Notes: generated by a model from the letters alone, not told the origin. 64,000 nt of DNA from Bacillota bacterium (GCA_023228885.1 JALOAJ010000007.1:23340-87339); one strand, 5' to 3'. Positions 17,987 to 27,113 are shown, counted from the stretch's first letter. Made by a program: numbers and translations.

Positions 17987-18952
17987 ATGAAATTAGGAGT
18001 TATGAACCCCGTTTTATATTCCATGTCGCTTGAAAAGTCTGTCGAATATTTGAGTTCGCTCGGTGTTCAAACTATTGAAATCGGCGTTGGAGGGTATCCG
18101 GGAAAAACGCATGTGGATGCAAGGGACTATCTTGAAAACCCTTCAAAAATAAGCGACCTTGTTGAGCTGCTTAGCAAAAACAACATCGAAATATCAGCGC
18201 TTAGCTGTCACGGCAACCCGGTTCATCCGGATAAAGATATTGCAAAGCAATTTCATGATGATTTTATCAATGCAATATTGCTTGCCGAAAAATTAAAGGT
18301 TGATACAATAGTAGGTTTTTCCGGTTGCCCGGGGGATAGTGAGGGCTCTAAACACCCTAACTGGGTTACATGTGCATGGCCGAACGATTATTTGCAGGTG
18401 CTTGACTATCAATGGAACGATGTTTTAATTCCATATTGGAAAGAAACTGCCAAATATGCGAAACAGCATGGCATAAATAAAATTGCTTTTGAAATGCATC
18501 CGGGTTTTTGCGTTTATAACACAAGCAGTTTGTTAAAGCTTAGAGAGGCTGTTGGGGAAATAATAGGCGCTAACTTTGACCCAAGCCATCTTTTTTGGCA
18601 AGGTATAAAACCGGCGGAAGCCATAAAAGCGTTAAAAGGCGCAATATACCACTTCCATGCAAAGGATACGAAAATAGACGATGCAAACACCGCAATAAAC
18701 GGTGTTTTGGACACGGGAAGTTATGCCGATTTATCAAAACGCTCATGGTCGTTTAGAACGGTTGGCTATGGCAATGATTACGATGTTTGGAAAGAAATAA
18801 TAAGTGCGCTTAAAATGGTTGGTTATGACGGCGCAATAAGCATTGAGCACGAGGACGCCCTTATGTCGCCTCGTGAAGGGTTGGAAAAAGCGGTAGAGTT
18901 TTTAAAAGAAGTTATTATATATGAAAGCGCAGGCGAAATGTGGTGGGTGTAA
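17987..18952 (+). CDS. Sugar phosphate isomerase/epimerase-like TIM barrel 1
   Basis: This is a 321-residue protein of the xylose-isomerase-like/AP-endonuclease-2 superfamily. Metal-ligand segments are recognisable: IAFEMHPGF, GANFDPSHLFW, YHFHAKDT and ISIEHED. In this superfamily a divalent metal supports isomerisation, epimerisation or elimination at keto-sugars. ATG 17987 follows AAGGGAGA. It sits between two dehydrogenase genes, and its 3' end overlaps the next one by 13 bases. The natural substrate is likely the keto product of a neighbour (inference). Confidence 0.9.
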   Translation: MKLGVMNPVLYSMSLEKSVEYLSSLGVQTIEIGVGGYPGKTHVDARDYLENPSKISDLVELLSKNNIEISALSCHGNPVHPDKDIAKQFHDDFINAILLAEKLKVDTIVGFSGCPGDSEGSKHPNWVTCAWPNDYLQVLDYQWNDVLIPYWKETAKYAKQHGINKIAFEMHPGFCVYNTSSLLKLREAVGEIIGANFDPSHLFWQGIKPAEAIKALKGAIYHFHAKDTKIDDANTAINGVLDTGSYADLSKRSWSFRTVGYGNDYDVWKEIISALKMVGYDGAISIEHEDALMSPREGLEKAVEFLKEVIIYESAGEMWWV

Positions 18953-19974
18953 GACATAAGGCGGGGATTATAGGCTGCGGGAATATTTTTCCCATGCATG
19001 CCATGTCATTAAAAAACTTGGATTTTGTTGATATTGTGGCGGTATGTGATGTTAAAGAAGATAGGGCAGCTGCGGCGGCAAAAAAATATAACTGCAAATA
19101 TTATACCGATTATAAAAAAATGATTGATGAGGCGGGCATTGATGTTGTGCACATCTGTACGCCGCATTATCTGCATGCGCCGATGGCAATATATGCGGCA
19201 AATGCGAAAAAACATGTAATAACGGAAAAACCGATGTCAATTGAGCATCACGATGCAGTTGAAATGGTTAATATGGCAAAAGCAAATAATGTTACATTTG
19301 GCGTCATATTCCAAAATCATTACAACCCGGGTTCTCAGCTAATAAAAAGCACGCTCGAATCGGGGGATTTGGGAAAGATTTTATCGGCAAGGGTAATAGT
19401 GACATGGAACAGAAGCGATGAATATTACAGCAAGAGCGATTGGAAAGGCACATGGGATAAAGAGGGCGGCGGCGTTGTGATTGACCAGGCAATACACACC
19501 CTTGATTTAATGCGCTGGTTTATTGATAGTGAAATTGATTATGTTGATGCGCAAATTTCCAATCGTGCCCATGACATTATTCAAGTAGAGGATAGCGCAG
19601 AAGGGGTAATTAAATTTAAAAACAATGTGCTTGCAGCATTTTTTGCCGTAAACTACTACGCATATGATGCCCCGGTTGAAATTGAGTTGTATTGCGAGAA
19701 GGGGACTGCAAAAATGTACGGTGCGAAAGCCACCATACAGTTTAAAGACGGAAAAATATTGAAAAAGGATATCGATGAAAACGAAGGCGTTTTCTATGGT
19801 TTGGGGGTTAAATCATATTGGGGTGTAAGCCACATAAAGCAGATTAAAAATTTTTATATGTCAATTATCTCGGGGCAAACTCCGGAAATTGATGGTGAAT
19901 ATGGGCTTAAAACACAGGAAATGATAAGCGCAATTTACAACTCGGGAAAAACAAGCAAACGCATATATTTTTAA
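18940..19974 (+). CDS. Gfo/Idh/MocA-family dehydrogenase 2
   Basis: This is a 344-residue homologue of the dehydrogenase at 16856, with GIIGCGNIFP, EKP (K97) and GGGVVIDQAIHTLDL (D182, H186). The differing catalytic block (DQAIHTLD against DIGTHALD) suggests a different substrate or direction. The start is GTG at 18940 or 18943, inside the end of the previous gene, without a strong ribosome site, so translation is probably coupled. Two such enzymes next to each other could oxidise and then re-reduce a sugar around an isomerase or elimination step. Confidence 0.9.
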   Translation: MVGVRHKAGIIGCGNIFPMHAMSLKNLDFVDIVAVCDVKEDRAAAAAKKYNCKYYTDYKKMIDEAGIDVVHICTPHYLHAPMAIYAANAKKHVITEKPMSIEHHDAVEMVNMAKANNVTFGVIFQNHYNPGSQLIKSTLESGDLGKILSARVIVTWNRSDEYYSKSDWKGTWDKEGGGVVIDQAIHTLDLMRWFIDSEIDYVDAQISNRAHDIIQVEDSAEGVIKFKNNVLAAFFAVNYYAYDAPVEIELYCEKGTAKMYGAKATIQFKDGKILKKDIDENEGVFYGLGVKSYWGVSHIKQIKNFYMSIISGQTPEIDGEYGLKTQEMISAIYNSGKTSKRIYF

Positions 19975-20008
19975 AACCTTAAAAAAAGCTAATTGGGGGT
20001 ATTAATCA

Positions 20009-20740
20009 ATGGAAATAGGTCTTCAGCTTTATTCAATTAAAGACGAAACAAAGCGTGATATGCTTTCGTCCATTAAACGCGTTGCCGAAATAGGGTATTC
20101 GAGCGTTGAGTTTGCAGGTTACGGCGGCATTGATGCAAAAACAATGAAAAAAGCGCTTTGCGATTATGGCTTACGCTCAATCGGCACGCATATTTCGTTA
20201 CAAAGGTTAACGGAATTTTTAGATGAAGAAATAGAATATAACTTAGAAATCGGTACTAAATATTTAATTTTGCCAAGCGCAAAACTTGACACAAAAGATG
20301 AAGTGCTGAGCGTTTGCGAAGCTTTAAATGTTGCGGCGCAGCGAGCAAAAAAACATAATCTTGTTGTTGGTTATCATAATCACTCTAAGGAATTTGCATT
20401 AATCGATGATAAATATATTTTTGACATTATGATTGAAAACACAAGCGATGATGTTGTGTTTGAATTTGATGTGTATTGGGGGGCGGCAGCGGATGTTGAG
20501 CCTGTTGGTTATATAGAAAGCCGCAAAAAAATCCAACTTATACACATTAAAGAGCTGCTTGATTACACTTCCAAGAAAAACACAGATGTGGGCAGCGGGG
20601 TGCTCGATTTCCCCGCAATTATATCGGCAGCAAAAAAACGCGGAATAAAAGATTTTATTGTAGAGCAAGAACAGACGGAAGGGGATATTTGGGACAGCAT
20701 AAAAAACGGTATCGATTATTTAAACAGCCTTTCTTTGTAA
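20009..20740 (+). CDS. Sugar phosphate isomerase/epimerase-like TIM barrel 2
   Basis: This is a 243-residue, compact TIM-barrel protein of the same superfamily as the one at 17987. Ligand-bearing segments are VGYHNHSKEF, VFEFDVYWG, IHIKE and FIVEQEQ. It is roughly 80 residues shorter, lacking the insertions of the first copy. GGGGG precedes the ATG by about ten bases. It is the last gene of the LacI-headed cluster and probably acts with dehydrogenase 2. The exact reaction (isomerase, epimerase or lyase) cannot be told from sequence. Confidence 0.88.
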   Translation: MEIGLQLYSIKDETKRDMLSSIKRVAEIGYSSVEFAGYGGIDAKTMKKALCDYGLRSIGTHISLQRLTEFLDEEIEYNLEIGTKYLILPSAKLDTKDEVLSVCEALNVAAQRAKKHNLVVGYHNHSKEFALIDDKYIFDIMIENTSDDVVFEFDVYWGAAADVEPVGYIESRKKIQLIHIKELLDYTSKKNTDVGSGVLDFPAIISAAKKRGIKDFIVEQEQTEGDIWDSIKNGIDYLNSLSL

Positions 20741-20871
20741 TGTATCTTCAATGTGATAATGTTACAGAAACTTTCCTTTAAAGGGCATATAATGTATGTA
20801 TTGAAGAATAATATACTAATATGTGTAAGGCTTGAAATGTGTTGCATATGTTAAAGAAAGGGTTGGTTAAA

Positions 20872-21186
20872 ATGGCAGTATTGGAAATCACCAAAGATAA
20901 TTTTGATAGCGAGGTTATGCAAAGCGATAAACCTGTTTTAGTTGATTTTTGGGCTCCGTGGTGCGGACCGTGCAGGATGGTCGGACCTGTTATTGAAGAA
21001 ATAGGCGCTGAGCTTTCGGGAAAAGCGAAAGTTGGAAAGGTAAATGTAGATGAGCAGCCCGAACTTGCATCAAAATTCCAAGTTATGAGCATACCCACCC
21101 TTGTTGTAATTAAAGATGGCAAGGTTGTGGAAACCGCTGTGGGCGCTCGTTCAAAACAGGCTTTGATTGATATGATTGGCGTATAA
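20872..21186 (+). CDS. trxA: Thioredoxin
   Basis: This is a 104-residue canonical thioredoxin with FWAPWCGPCRM and redox cysteines C31 and C34, the cis-proline segment SIPTLVV and the usual length. It reduces protein disulfides in the cytosol. ATG 20872 follows AAAGGG; the frame extends upstream without support. A TATAAT box at 20788-20793 gives a possible promoter, but no convincing -35 is visible. It is the first of several housekeeping genes between the sugar clusters and is unlikely to be part of the glycan system. Confidence 0.97.
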   Translation: MAVLEITKDNFDSEVMQSDKPVLVDFWAPWCGPCRMVGPVIEEIGAELSGKAKVGKVNVDEQPELASKFQVMSIPTLVVIKDGKVVETAVGARSKQALIDMIGV

Positions 21187-21200
21187 TAAAAGAGTTTTAA

Positions 21201-21237
21201 TAAAAGCCGACAGAGTAGGTTGCCCTGTCGGCTTTTA
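21201..21237. terminator. Bidirectional rho-independent terminator
   Basis: A perfect 13-bp stem (TAAAAGCCGACAG / CTGTCGGCTTTTA) with an 11-base loop and T-runs on both strands sits between the convergent trxA and nth genes and should serve both. Confidence 0.92.
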
Positions 21238-21240
21238 CTG

Positions 21241-21873
21241 TTATAAGTTTTTATCGCACAGGCTTGAAATGGGGCAGTTTTCACAATCGGGGCGGCGGGC
21301 TTTACAATATTGACGCCCATGCCACACAAGCTGGTGTGAAAATAATGCTTGATATTTTGGGGGAACAATTTTGGCTAAATCAAGCTCAACCTTGTAAGGG
21401 TCGGTATGCTTTGTAAGACCTATGCGGCGTGACAGCCTGCCTGCATGTGTATCCACAACAACGGCGGGTTTTTCGTAAACATCGCCCAAAATTATATTAG
21501 CGGTTTTTCTGCCTACCCCGGGCAGTTTCAATAGGCTATCCATATTATCGGGAACCTCTCCGCCAAAGTCAGAAATCAGCATTTTGCTTGCCGCAATAAT
21601 ATTTTTAGCTTTATTTTTGAAAAATCCGCAAGAGTAAATTTCCTTCATAAACTCGTTTAAGTCGGCGTTTGCAAAGTCGCTTAGCGTTTTATATTTTTTA
21701 AGCAGCTCGTTCATAATAATATTTACCCTTTCGTCGGTACATTGCGCCGCTAACTGAGTTGCAATTAAAAGCTCGTACGGTTTTTCATAGTCAAGGGTGC
21801 ATTTGGCATCGTATATATCATCAAATATTTTTCTTATTTTTGAAACTCTTTCTTTATTATTAATTTTTCCCAC
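21241..21873 (-). CDS. nth: Endonuclease III (DNA glycosylase/AP lyase)
   Basis: This 210-residue base-excision repair enzyme removes oxidised pyrimidines and nicks abasic sites. The helix-hairpin-helix LPGVGRKTANII carries catalytic K123, followed by D141 in VVDTHAGRLSRR. The [4Fe-4S] ligands C190-x6-C197-x2-C200-x5-C206 are intact. The GTG start at 21873 is supported by GGGGAGA seven bases upstream. It is transcribed away from glyA and ends at the shared terminator. Confidence 0.97.
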   Translation of the reverse strand: MGKINNKERVSKIRKIFDDIYDAKCTLDYEKPYELLIATQLAAQCTDERVNIIMNELLKKYKTLSDFANADLNEFMKEIYSCGFFKNKAKNIIAASKMLISDFGGEVPDNMDSLLKLPGVGRKTANIILGDVYEKPAVVVDTHAGRLSRRIGLTKHTDPYKVELDLAKIVPPKYQALFSHQLVWHGRQYCKARRPDCENCPISSLCDKNL

Positions 21874-21936
21874 TTTTTCAATCTCCCCTTTTTTATTTTA
21901 TTTTACAAAATATATTGTTATATGTCAATGTTACAC

Positions 21937-21965
21937 TTGCGCAAAAGGTAAAAAAATATTATAAT
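21937..21965 (+). promoter_or_regulatory. Sigma-A promoter of glyA
   Basis: TTGCGC (21937-21942) and a perfect TATAAT (21960-21965) are separated by 17 bases, ending about 46 bases before the glyA start. No riboswitch-like structure is visible in the leader. Confidence 0.75.
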
Positions 21966-22011
21966 GGTGGTATTAAGTATTTGAAAGGGATTAAATCAAG
22001 GAGGAAAACAT

Positions 22012-23244
22012 ATGTTTGAAAAACTAAAGAATGCGGATCCAAAGGTGGCCGAGGCGGTTGAATTGGAATTAACCCGTCAACGGTCAAAAATTGAGCTTAT
22101 CGCATCGGAAAACTTTGTAAGCGAGGCGGTTATGGAGGCAATGGGCACGCCGCTTACCAATAAATACGCCGAGGGATATCCGGGCAAAAGATACTACGGC
22201 GGCTGCGAATATGTTGATATAGTTGAAAACTTGGCACGCGACCGCGCGTGTGAAATATTTGGAGCGGAGCACGCCAATGTTCAGCCTCATTCTGGCGCAC
22301 AGGCTAATTTGGCTGTGTTTTTCGCGGCGCTAAACCCCGGCGACACCGTTTTGGGAATGAACCTTGCGCATGGAGGGCATTTGAGCCATGGAAGTCCGGT
22401 GAATATATCAGGCAAATATTTTAACATTGTGCCGTATGGCGTTGATGATGTAACGCATACGATAGATTATAACAAGCTGGAAAAATTAGCTGTGGAGAAT
22501 AAACCCAAGATGATAATTGCAGGCGCAAGCGCTTACCCAAGAGAAATAGACTTTGAACGGTTTGCGCACATTGCAAAACAAGTGGGTGCATACTTAATGG
22601 TGGATATGGCGCATATTGCCGGCTTAGTTGCCGCCAAGGAGCATTCAAACCCTATACCGTATGCCGATTTTGTCACTACTACAACGCACAAAACATTGAG
22701 AGGCCCACGGGGCGGCATGATACTTTGCCCTCAAAAACATGCAAAGTTAGTTGATAAGTCAATATTCCCCGGTATACAGGGCGGTCCCCTGATGCATGTT
22801 ATAGCCTCAAAGGCTGTATGCTTTGGCGAGGCGCTAAAACCGGAGTTTAAAGAATATCAAAAAAATATTAAGAAAAACGCCAAGGCGCTTTCGGATGCGT
22901 TGATGGATAACGGCTTTAACTTAATATCGGGTGGAACGGACAATCACCTTATGCTAATTGATTTGCAAAATATGAATATTACCGGCAAAGAAGCTGAAAG
23001 ACGGCTTGATGATGTTGGGATAACATGCAATAAAAATGCAATACCGAATGACCCGCAAAGCCCATTTGTTACAAGCGGCATTAGATTAGGCACTCCCGCT
23101 GTCACAACACGCGGCTTTAATGCCGATGATATGGTGGAAATTGCCCATCTTATATCATTAACAATTAAGGATTACAATTTAAATAAAGGGGAAGTAAAGC
23201 AACGGGTTGCTGCATTGTGCGGCAAGTATAAGTTATATGAATAG
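22012..23244 (+). CDS. glyA: Serine hydroxymethyltransferase
   Basis: This 410-residue PLP enzyme interconverts serine and glycine with tetrahydrofolate, supplying one-carbon units. Landmarks are the N-terminal LIASENFVSEAVMEAMGTPLTNKYAEGYPG region and the PLP-lysine motif TTTTHKTLRGPRGG with K227. Length is normal. A strong AAGGAGG site precedes the ATG. It overlaps rarA by eight bases. Confidence 0.98.
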   Translation: MFEKLKNADPKVAEAVELELTRQRSKIELIASENFVSEAVMEAMGTPLTNKYAEGYPGKRYYGGCEYVDIVENLARDRACEIFGAEHANVQPHSGAQANLAVFFAALNPGDTVLGMNLAHGGHLSHGSPVNISGKYFNIVPYGVDDVTHTIDYNKLEKLAVENKPKMIIAGASAYPREIDFERFAHIAKQVGAYLMVDMAHIAGLVAAKEHSNPIPYADFVTTTTHKTLRGPRGGMILCPQKHAKLVDKSIFPGIQGGPLMHVIASKAVCFGEALKPEFKEYQKNIKKNAKALSDALMDNGFNLISGGTDNHLMLIDLQNMNITGKEAERRLDDVGITCNKNAIPNDPQSPFVTSGIRLGTPAVTTRGFNADDMVEIAHLISLTIKDYNLNKGEVKQRVAALCGKYKLYE

Positions 23245-24514
23245 ACCGCTTGCCGATAGGATACGCCCTTTGTCGCTTGATGACATTGTGGGGCAGCGCC
23301 ATATTTTGGGGGAAGGAAAGCTGCTGCGCAAAATGATTGAATACGGCAGGCTCGGCAACACAATCTTTTACGGCCCTTCGGGCACCGGTAAGACAACGGT
23401 TGCATATATTGCCGCCAAGATATCCGAAAAAAAGTTTTACAAATTAAACGCAACCAACGCAGGTGTGTCGGATATTAAAAATATAATATCCGACATAGGC
23501 GGGTTTTCATCGCAAAAAGGGATACTTTTATACTTGGACGAAATACAAAACTTCAATAAAAAACAGCAACAATCTTTGCTTGAGGTAATAGAAAGCGGCA
23601 ACATAACGCTGATAGCAAGCACAACGGAAAACCCGTATTTTTATATATACAATGCTATTTTAAGCCGCAGCACGGTTTTTGAATTTAAGCCGATTGAGGC
23701 TGACGACATTCTAAAGGCAATTTACAGGGCGGTTGAAATTACACAAAAGGATTTTCAAAATGTTAAAATTGAACTTCATGCCGATGCGGCAAAACATATT
23801 GCAAACATGGCAAACGGCGATGTTAGGCGGGCGCTCAACGCAGTTGAGCTTTGCGTTTACGGCACATATTCAGACAAAAACGAAAAAATTATAATCGATT
23901 TGGAAACAGCAGTGCAAGCAAGCCAAAAAAAAGCCATAACCTATGACAAACTTGGTGACAATCATTACGACATACTTAGCGCATTTCAAAAAAGTATTCG
24001 GGGCAGCGACCCGGATGCCGCAACCCATTATCTTGCAAGGCTTGTGTCGGCGGATGATTTGCTGTCTATATGCCGCAGACTGATGGTTATTGCTTGCGAA
24101 GATGTTGGAATGGCGTATCCGTCGGCAGTATCAATAGTTAAAAGTTGTATTGATTGCGCATTACAGCTTGGCTTTCCCGAAGCAAGAATTCCGCTCTCAC
24201 AGGCGGTAATTTTGCTTGCAACAGCGCCAAAATCAAACTCAGCAATACTTGCAATTGATGCGGCAATTTCAGATATTCAAACCGGAAAGGTTGGAGAAAT
24301 CCTCCCTCATTTGCGCGACAGTCATTACAGCGGCGCAAAAAAAATGGGCAGAGGGATAGATTATAAATTCCCTCATGACTTCCCAAACCACTATGTAAAG
24401 CAACAGTATTTGCCTGACACGCTAAAGGATAAGCAATATTACGCTCCGCAAAATAATAAATTTGAAAAAAGCATAGAAAGATACAGAAAAGGGCTAATAA
24501 AAGATGAGCTTTAG
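23237..24514 (+). CDS. rarA: Replication-associated AAA+ ATPase RarA (MgsA)
   Basis: This is a 425-residue AAA+ protein related to clamp loaders, acting at stalled replication forks. Walker A is GPSGTGKT (46-53) and Walker B YLDEIQNF (D101/E102). Sensor region ASTTENP and the C-terminal MgsA-type domain (HYSGAKKMGRG, YKFPHDFPNHYVKQQYLPD) follow. The start ATG 23237 overlaps the glyA stop (ATGAATAG), and the upstream in-frame start at 23207 lies well inside glyA. Not part of the carbohydrate system. Confidence 0.96.
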   Translation: MNRPLADRIRPLSLDDIVGQRHILGEGKLLRKMIEYGRLGNTIFYGPSGTGKTTVAYIAAKISEKKFYKLNATNAGVSDIKNIISDIGGFSSQKGILLYLDEIQNFNKKQQQSLLEVIESGNITLIASTTENPYFYIYNAILSRSTVFEFKPIEADDILKAIYRAVEITQKDFQNVKIELHADAAKHIANMANGDVRRALNAVELCVYGTYSDKNEKIIIDLETAVQASQKKAITYDKLGDNHYDILSAFQKSIRGSDPDAATHYLARLVSADDLLSICRRLMVIACEDVGMAYPSAVSIVKSCIDCALQLGFPEARIPLSQAVILLATAPKSNSAILAIDAAISDIQTGKVGEILPHLRDSHYSGAKKMGRGIDYKFPHDFPNHYVKQQYLPDTLKDKQYYAPQNNKFEKSIERYRKGLIKDEL

Positions 24515-24605
24515 CGCCGAGCATCCTGTTCCGTCAAAAGCCCTCCGAAAATATTGAATAAGAGTTTACATAACAATAAAAAATAAGGTGGAAGGCGGTA
24601 TTTTA

Positions 24606-25313
24606 ATGATTAGAGTTACAATTTGGAATGAATACATACACGAAAAAAATAATTTGCAAGCAGGCAAGATATACCCAAACGGAATACATTCGCAAATCGC
24701 AAGTTTTTTAAAAAGTGATGATATTCAAGTGTCAACAGCCACATTGGATATGCCCGAGCACGGTTTGACCGAGGAGGTGCTGAAAAACACAGATGTTTTG
24801 GTTTGGTGGGGTCATGTTGGGCACAACGATGTAAGGGACGAGGTGGCAGACAGGGTTGCAGAATCGGTATTAAAAGGGATGGGGCTAATTGCGCTGCATT
24901 CTGCGCATCATTCTAAGCCTTTTAAAAAGCTAATGGGAACTTCTTGTAATTTAAACTGGAGAGAGGACGCATATGAGCGGTTATGGTGCATTGCGCCCCA
25001 TCACCCGATTTCAATGGGGGTTCCAAGCAGTTTTGTGCTTGAACAAGAAGAAATGTACGGCGAGCCTTTTGATATACCAAAGCCCGAGGAGGTAATTTTT
25101 ACCGGTTGGTATAAAAGCGGAGAAGTTTTCAGAAGCGGTTGTACCTTCACACGGGGATACGGGAAAATTTTTTATTTTCAACCGGGGCATGAAACATATC
25201 CCATTTATTATAACGAACATGTTCAAAGGATAATTAAAAATGCGGTTGCTTGGGCAAACCCCCTTTTAAAATTGGAAAAGCTAATATGTCCAAATACCCA
25301 GCCGCTTGAATAA
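24606..25313 (+). CDS. ThuA-like protein
   Basis: This is a 235-residue cytosolic protein of the ThuA (trehalose utilisation, class I glutamine-amidotransferase-like) family. Features are WNEY near the N-terminus, VLVWWGHVGH, LIALHSAHHS and the late GKIFYFQPGHETYP. ThuA-type proteins are linked to breakdown of 3-keto-disaccharides together with Gfo/Idh-type dehydrogenases, which matches the LacI-headed dehydrogenase cluster about 4 kb upstream. ATG 24606 follows GGAAGGCGG; the earlier in-frame GTG overlaps it. The function in this organism is inferred only. Confidence 0.85.
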   Translation: MIRVTIWNEYIHEKNNLQAGKIYPNGIHSQIASFLKSDDIQVSTATLDMPEHGLTEEVLKNTDVLVWWGHVGHNDVRDEVADRVAESVLKGMGLIALHSAHHSKPFKKLMGTSCNLNWREDAYERLWCIAPHHPISMGVPSSFVLEQEEMYGEPFDIPKPEEVIFTGWYKSGEVFRSGCTFTRGYGKIFYFQPGHETYPIYYNEHVQRIIKNAVAWANPLLKLEKLICPNTQPLE

Positions 25314-25330
25314 ACAAGAAAAATGCAATA

Positions 25331-25360
25331 TAAAAAAGACCGTAAATGCGGTCTTTTTTA
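25331..25360 (+). terminator. Rho-independent terminator
   Basis: A perfect 12-bp stem (TAAAAAAGACCG / CGGTCTTTTTTA) with a six-base loop and a T-run follows the ThuA-like gene. The group II intron-like remnant begins four bases after it. Confidence 0.92.
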
Positions 25361-25363
25361 TAT

Positions 25364-25599
25364 GTGTGCCGAGTATGGCATAAATCTAAACGGTGAAAGC
25401 CCGAAGCGGACATACTCATAGCCAACTGCGACAATCCACACGACAATTACGAACAAGCGGTTAGAACAAAGAATCCCTGTCAAACCTCTATAAAAAAGCC
25501 CATTTAGCAGCGTCTGCTGCGAATTGAACCGATGTGTACCGAACGGTACGCGCGGTGGTGTGAGAGGGGTGAAGCTTTATAGGTTAGCCTCCACTCAAT
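25364..25599 (+). mobile_element. Miniature group II intron remnant, no ORF
   Basis: This 236-base noncoding stretch has both ends of a group II intron. The 5' end is GTGTG (consensus GUGYG). A stem GAGTATG (25371) / CATACTC (25411) and a CGGTGAAAGCCC motif typical of domain I follow. Near the 3' end, ACC-GAAC-GGT with flanking arms (25530-25558) resembles domain V, followed by a GAGAGG...CCTCC domain VI-like stem and a CACTCAAT end. The reverse transcriptase ORF and most of domains I-IV are absent; complete introns are about 2 kb or more. It lies directly behind a terminator, a favoured target of class C introns. Identification is from recalled consensus, not a covariance search. Confidence 0.72.
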
Positions 25600-25616
25600 T
25601 AATCAAAAACATCAAC

Positions 25617-26615
25617 TTATTTTATTGTAAAATCTATATCCAACACTTCGCTTAGCAGCTGGATGGGAACAAAGGTTTTATCGTTTATAAGTTCCGCTTT
25701 GGGTAAAATGCTTTTTGTTTTCTGGTTTTTATATTCATTCAACCCAATTTTAAAGCTTGTCTCCACATCACCTTGTTTTACATCTACCGAATGGTCAGCA
25801 TCATGCCAAGTAACCGTAAAGCCTAAGGCTTCCATAATTGCTCTTATCGGAATTAGCACATCGCCGCTTTCTTTTAAAACAATCCTTTCGGTATCCTGCA
25901 AGAGAAATTCATTATCGTTTAGAAAAACCCGGTTGTTTTCCAAGGAAAAAACTATTGTTGAATTGTTGCTGTTTTTTGGCGTTTGTATAAATATTGTATC
26001 TTGCGAAGTAGCCTGCCCGGGGTAGCTAAGCGCCATGATTTCATAATACACCAAAAGTTCTGTGCCTGTTGTTATATCATCAATGGAAGGAATGTCTTTT
26101 GTTTTGAATGACCTATAAGGGTTTTCCTTCATAATGGTGATAAGGCTTGCATTATCGCCGGTTAAAACAGTTATATCGCCGCTTTCTTTTTGATTGATTT
26201 CCTTAACCTGTATGTAATCATAAGGGGTTTTGCCGTTTTCAAAATTTATCAGCAAGCAAAAGGCATTGGTTTGCGGCGGTAAACTGCGCGTCATAATCGG
26301 GGAATAGTATCCCTTTATTTTACTCCCTTCCGCTATATCTTGAACATTTTGGGGCAGACCTGTGTGTGCATCTGCAACAGATGTGCTATCGAACACCTTT
26401 AAAACCACAATGCCCATATCCTCATTATCGGGCTTTAAATTTAAAAATGTGACACCATCATTATCATTGATTTCCAACACTTCCCCCACAACCGACAAAT
26501 AAGCCGGCATTTCTTGTTGCGAAATCAATTCCGGTAATGCATCATCCGCTAATAATGATATCGGAAAGCAAAGAGCCATTGCAAAGGTTAAAAATGCAGT
26601 AAATATTTTTTTCAT
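25617..26615 (-). CDS. Secreted stalk-domain (copper amine oxidase N-like) protein
   Basis: This is a 332-residue exported protein. A signal peptide ends near LLA (about 23-24). A beta-barrel-like middle domain (about 35-200) follows. The C-terminal third (about 225-332) is the copper amine oxidase N-terminal/stalk domain, with VLIPIRAIMEALGFTVTWHDADHSVDV and KTFVPIQLLSEVL. That domain is common in clostridial cell-surface proteins and is not catalytic. ATG 26615 follows GGAGGC; the ORF start 36 bases upstream has no support. Its role is unknown. Confidence 0.8.
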   Translation of the reverse strand: MKKIFTAFLTFAMALCFPISLLADDALPELISQQEMPAYLSVVGEVLEINDNDGVTFLNLKPDNEDMGIVVLKVFDSTSVADAHTGLPQNVQDIAEGSKIKGYYSPIMTRSLPPQTNAFCLLINFENGKTPYDYIQVKEINQKESGDITVLTGDNASLITIMKENPYRSFKTKDIPSIDDITTGTELLVYYEIMALSYPGQATSQDTIFIQTPKNSNNSTIVFSLENNRVFLNDNEFLLQDTERIVLKESGDVLIPIRAIMEALGFTVTWHDADHSVDVKQGDVETSFKIGLNEYKNQKTKSILPKAELINDKTFVPIQLLSEVLDIDFTIK

Positions 26616-26774
26616 TGATAAAACGCCTCCTAAAGTTTTTTGTAACCTCAATTATTTAGACGAATAATTACAAAAAAAGTTCCCACAACGATTCTTTAAG
26701 CCCGATTAACACAAAATCACTATCCACTAAAAGGGGATGTTTTACCAACAACGCGTATGTGTCCTTGTGATGTT

Positions 26775-27113
26775 TTATATACTGATAACCCTATAACCTT
26801 CTTGAATTAACCCTTTCATTCCTGCATGACCGGACATTTCGTCAAGCATGGCTAACCCTGATTTTATATTTTTCTCGTAAACCCCCATCATTTTAGAGCA
26901 GGCAAGGCACACACCGGCAATTAGGTTTGAGTCTTTCGCTTTTTTGTAAAGCGGGTTATTTTCCTCCTCGAAAACCGAAATTAGCTTAACGGAGGCGCCT
27001 TCAAAGATGATTTTGACTTCCGCACCAACGCTTGCCAAATCCAAAGCATTTAATAAAATATGTTGAAAGCACATTTTTTCTCCTGTCATACCATAAAATA
27101 AAACTTTTTCCAA
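26775..27113 (-). CDS. DsrE-like small cytosolic protein
   Basis: This is a protein of about 112 residues resembling a DsrE-fold family of anaerobes, with MCFQHILLNALDL near the start, VKIIFEGASVKLI, then GVCLACSKMMGV and a MSGHAGMKG ending. The paired cysteines suggest sulfur or redox handling. I place the start at TTG 27113, preceded by AAGGAG ten bases away, because family members begin with a short beta-strand (here EKVLFYG). ATG 27074 with its own AGGAGA is the alternative and would clip that strand. It lies downstream of the second kinase gene. Confidence 0.72.
   Translation of the reverse strand: MEKVLFYGMTGEKMCFQHILLNALDLASVGAEVKIIFEGASVKLISVFEEENNPLYKKAKDSNLIAGVCLACSKMMGVYEKNIKSGLAMLDEMSGHAGMKGLIQEGYRVISI

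Noticed and set aside
24138..24524. 128-codon minus-strand frame inside rarA
   Set aside because: It is a shadow of the rarA coding frame with no start signal.
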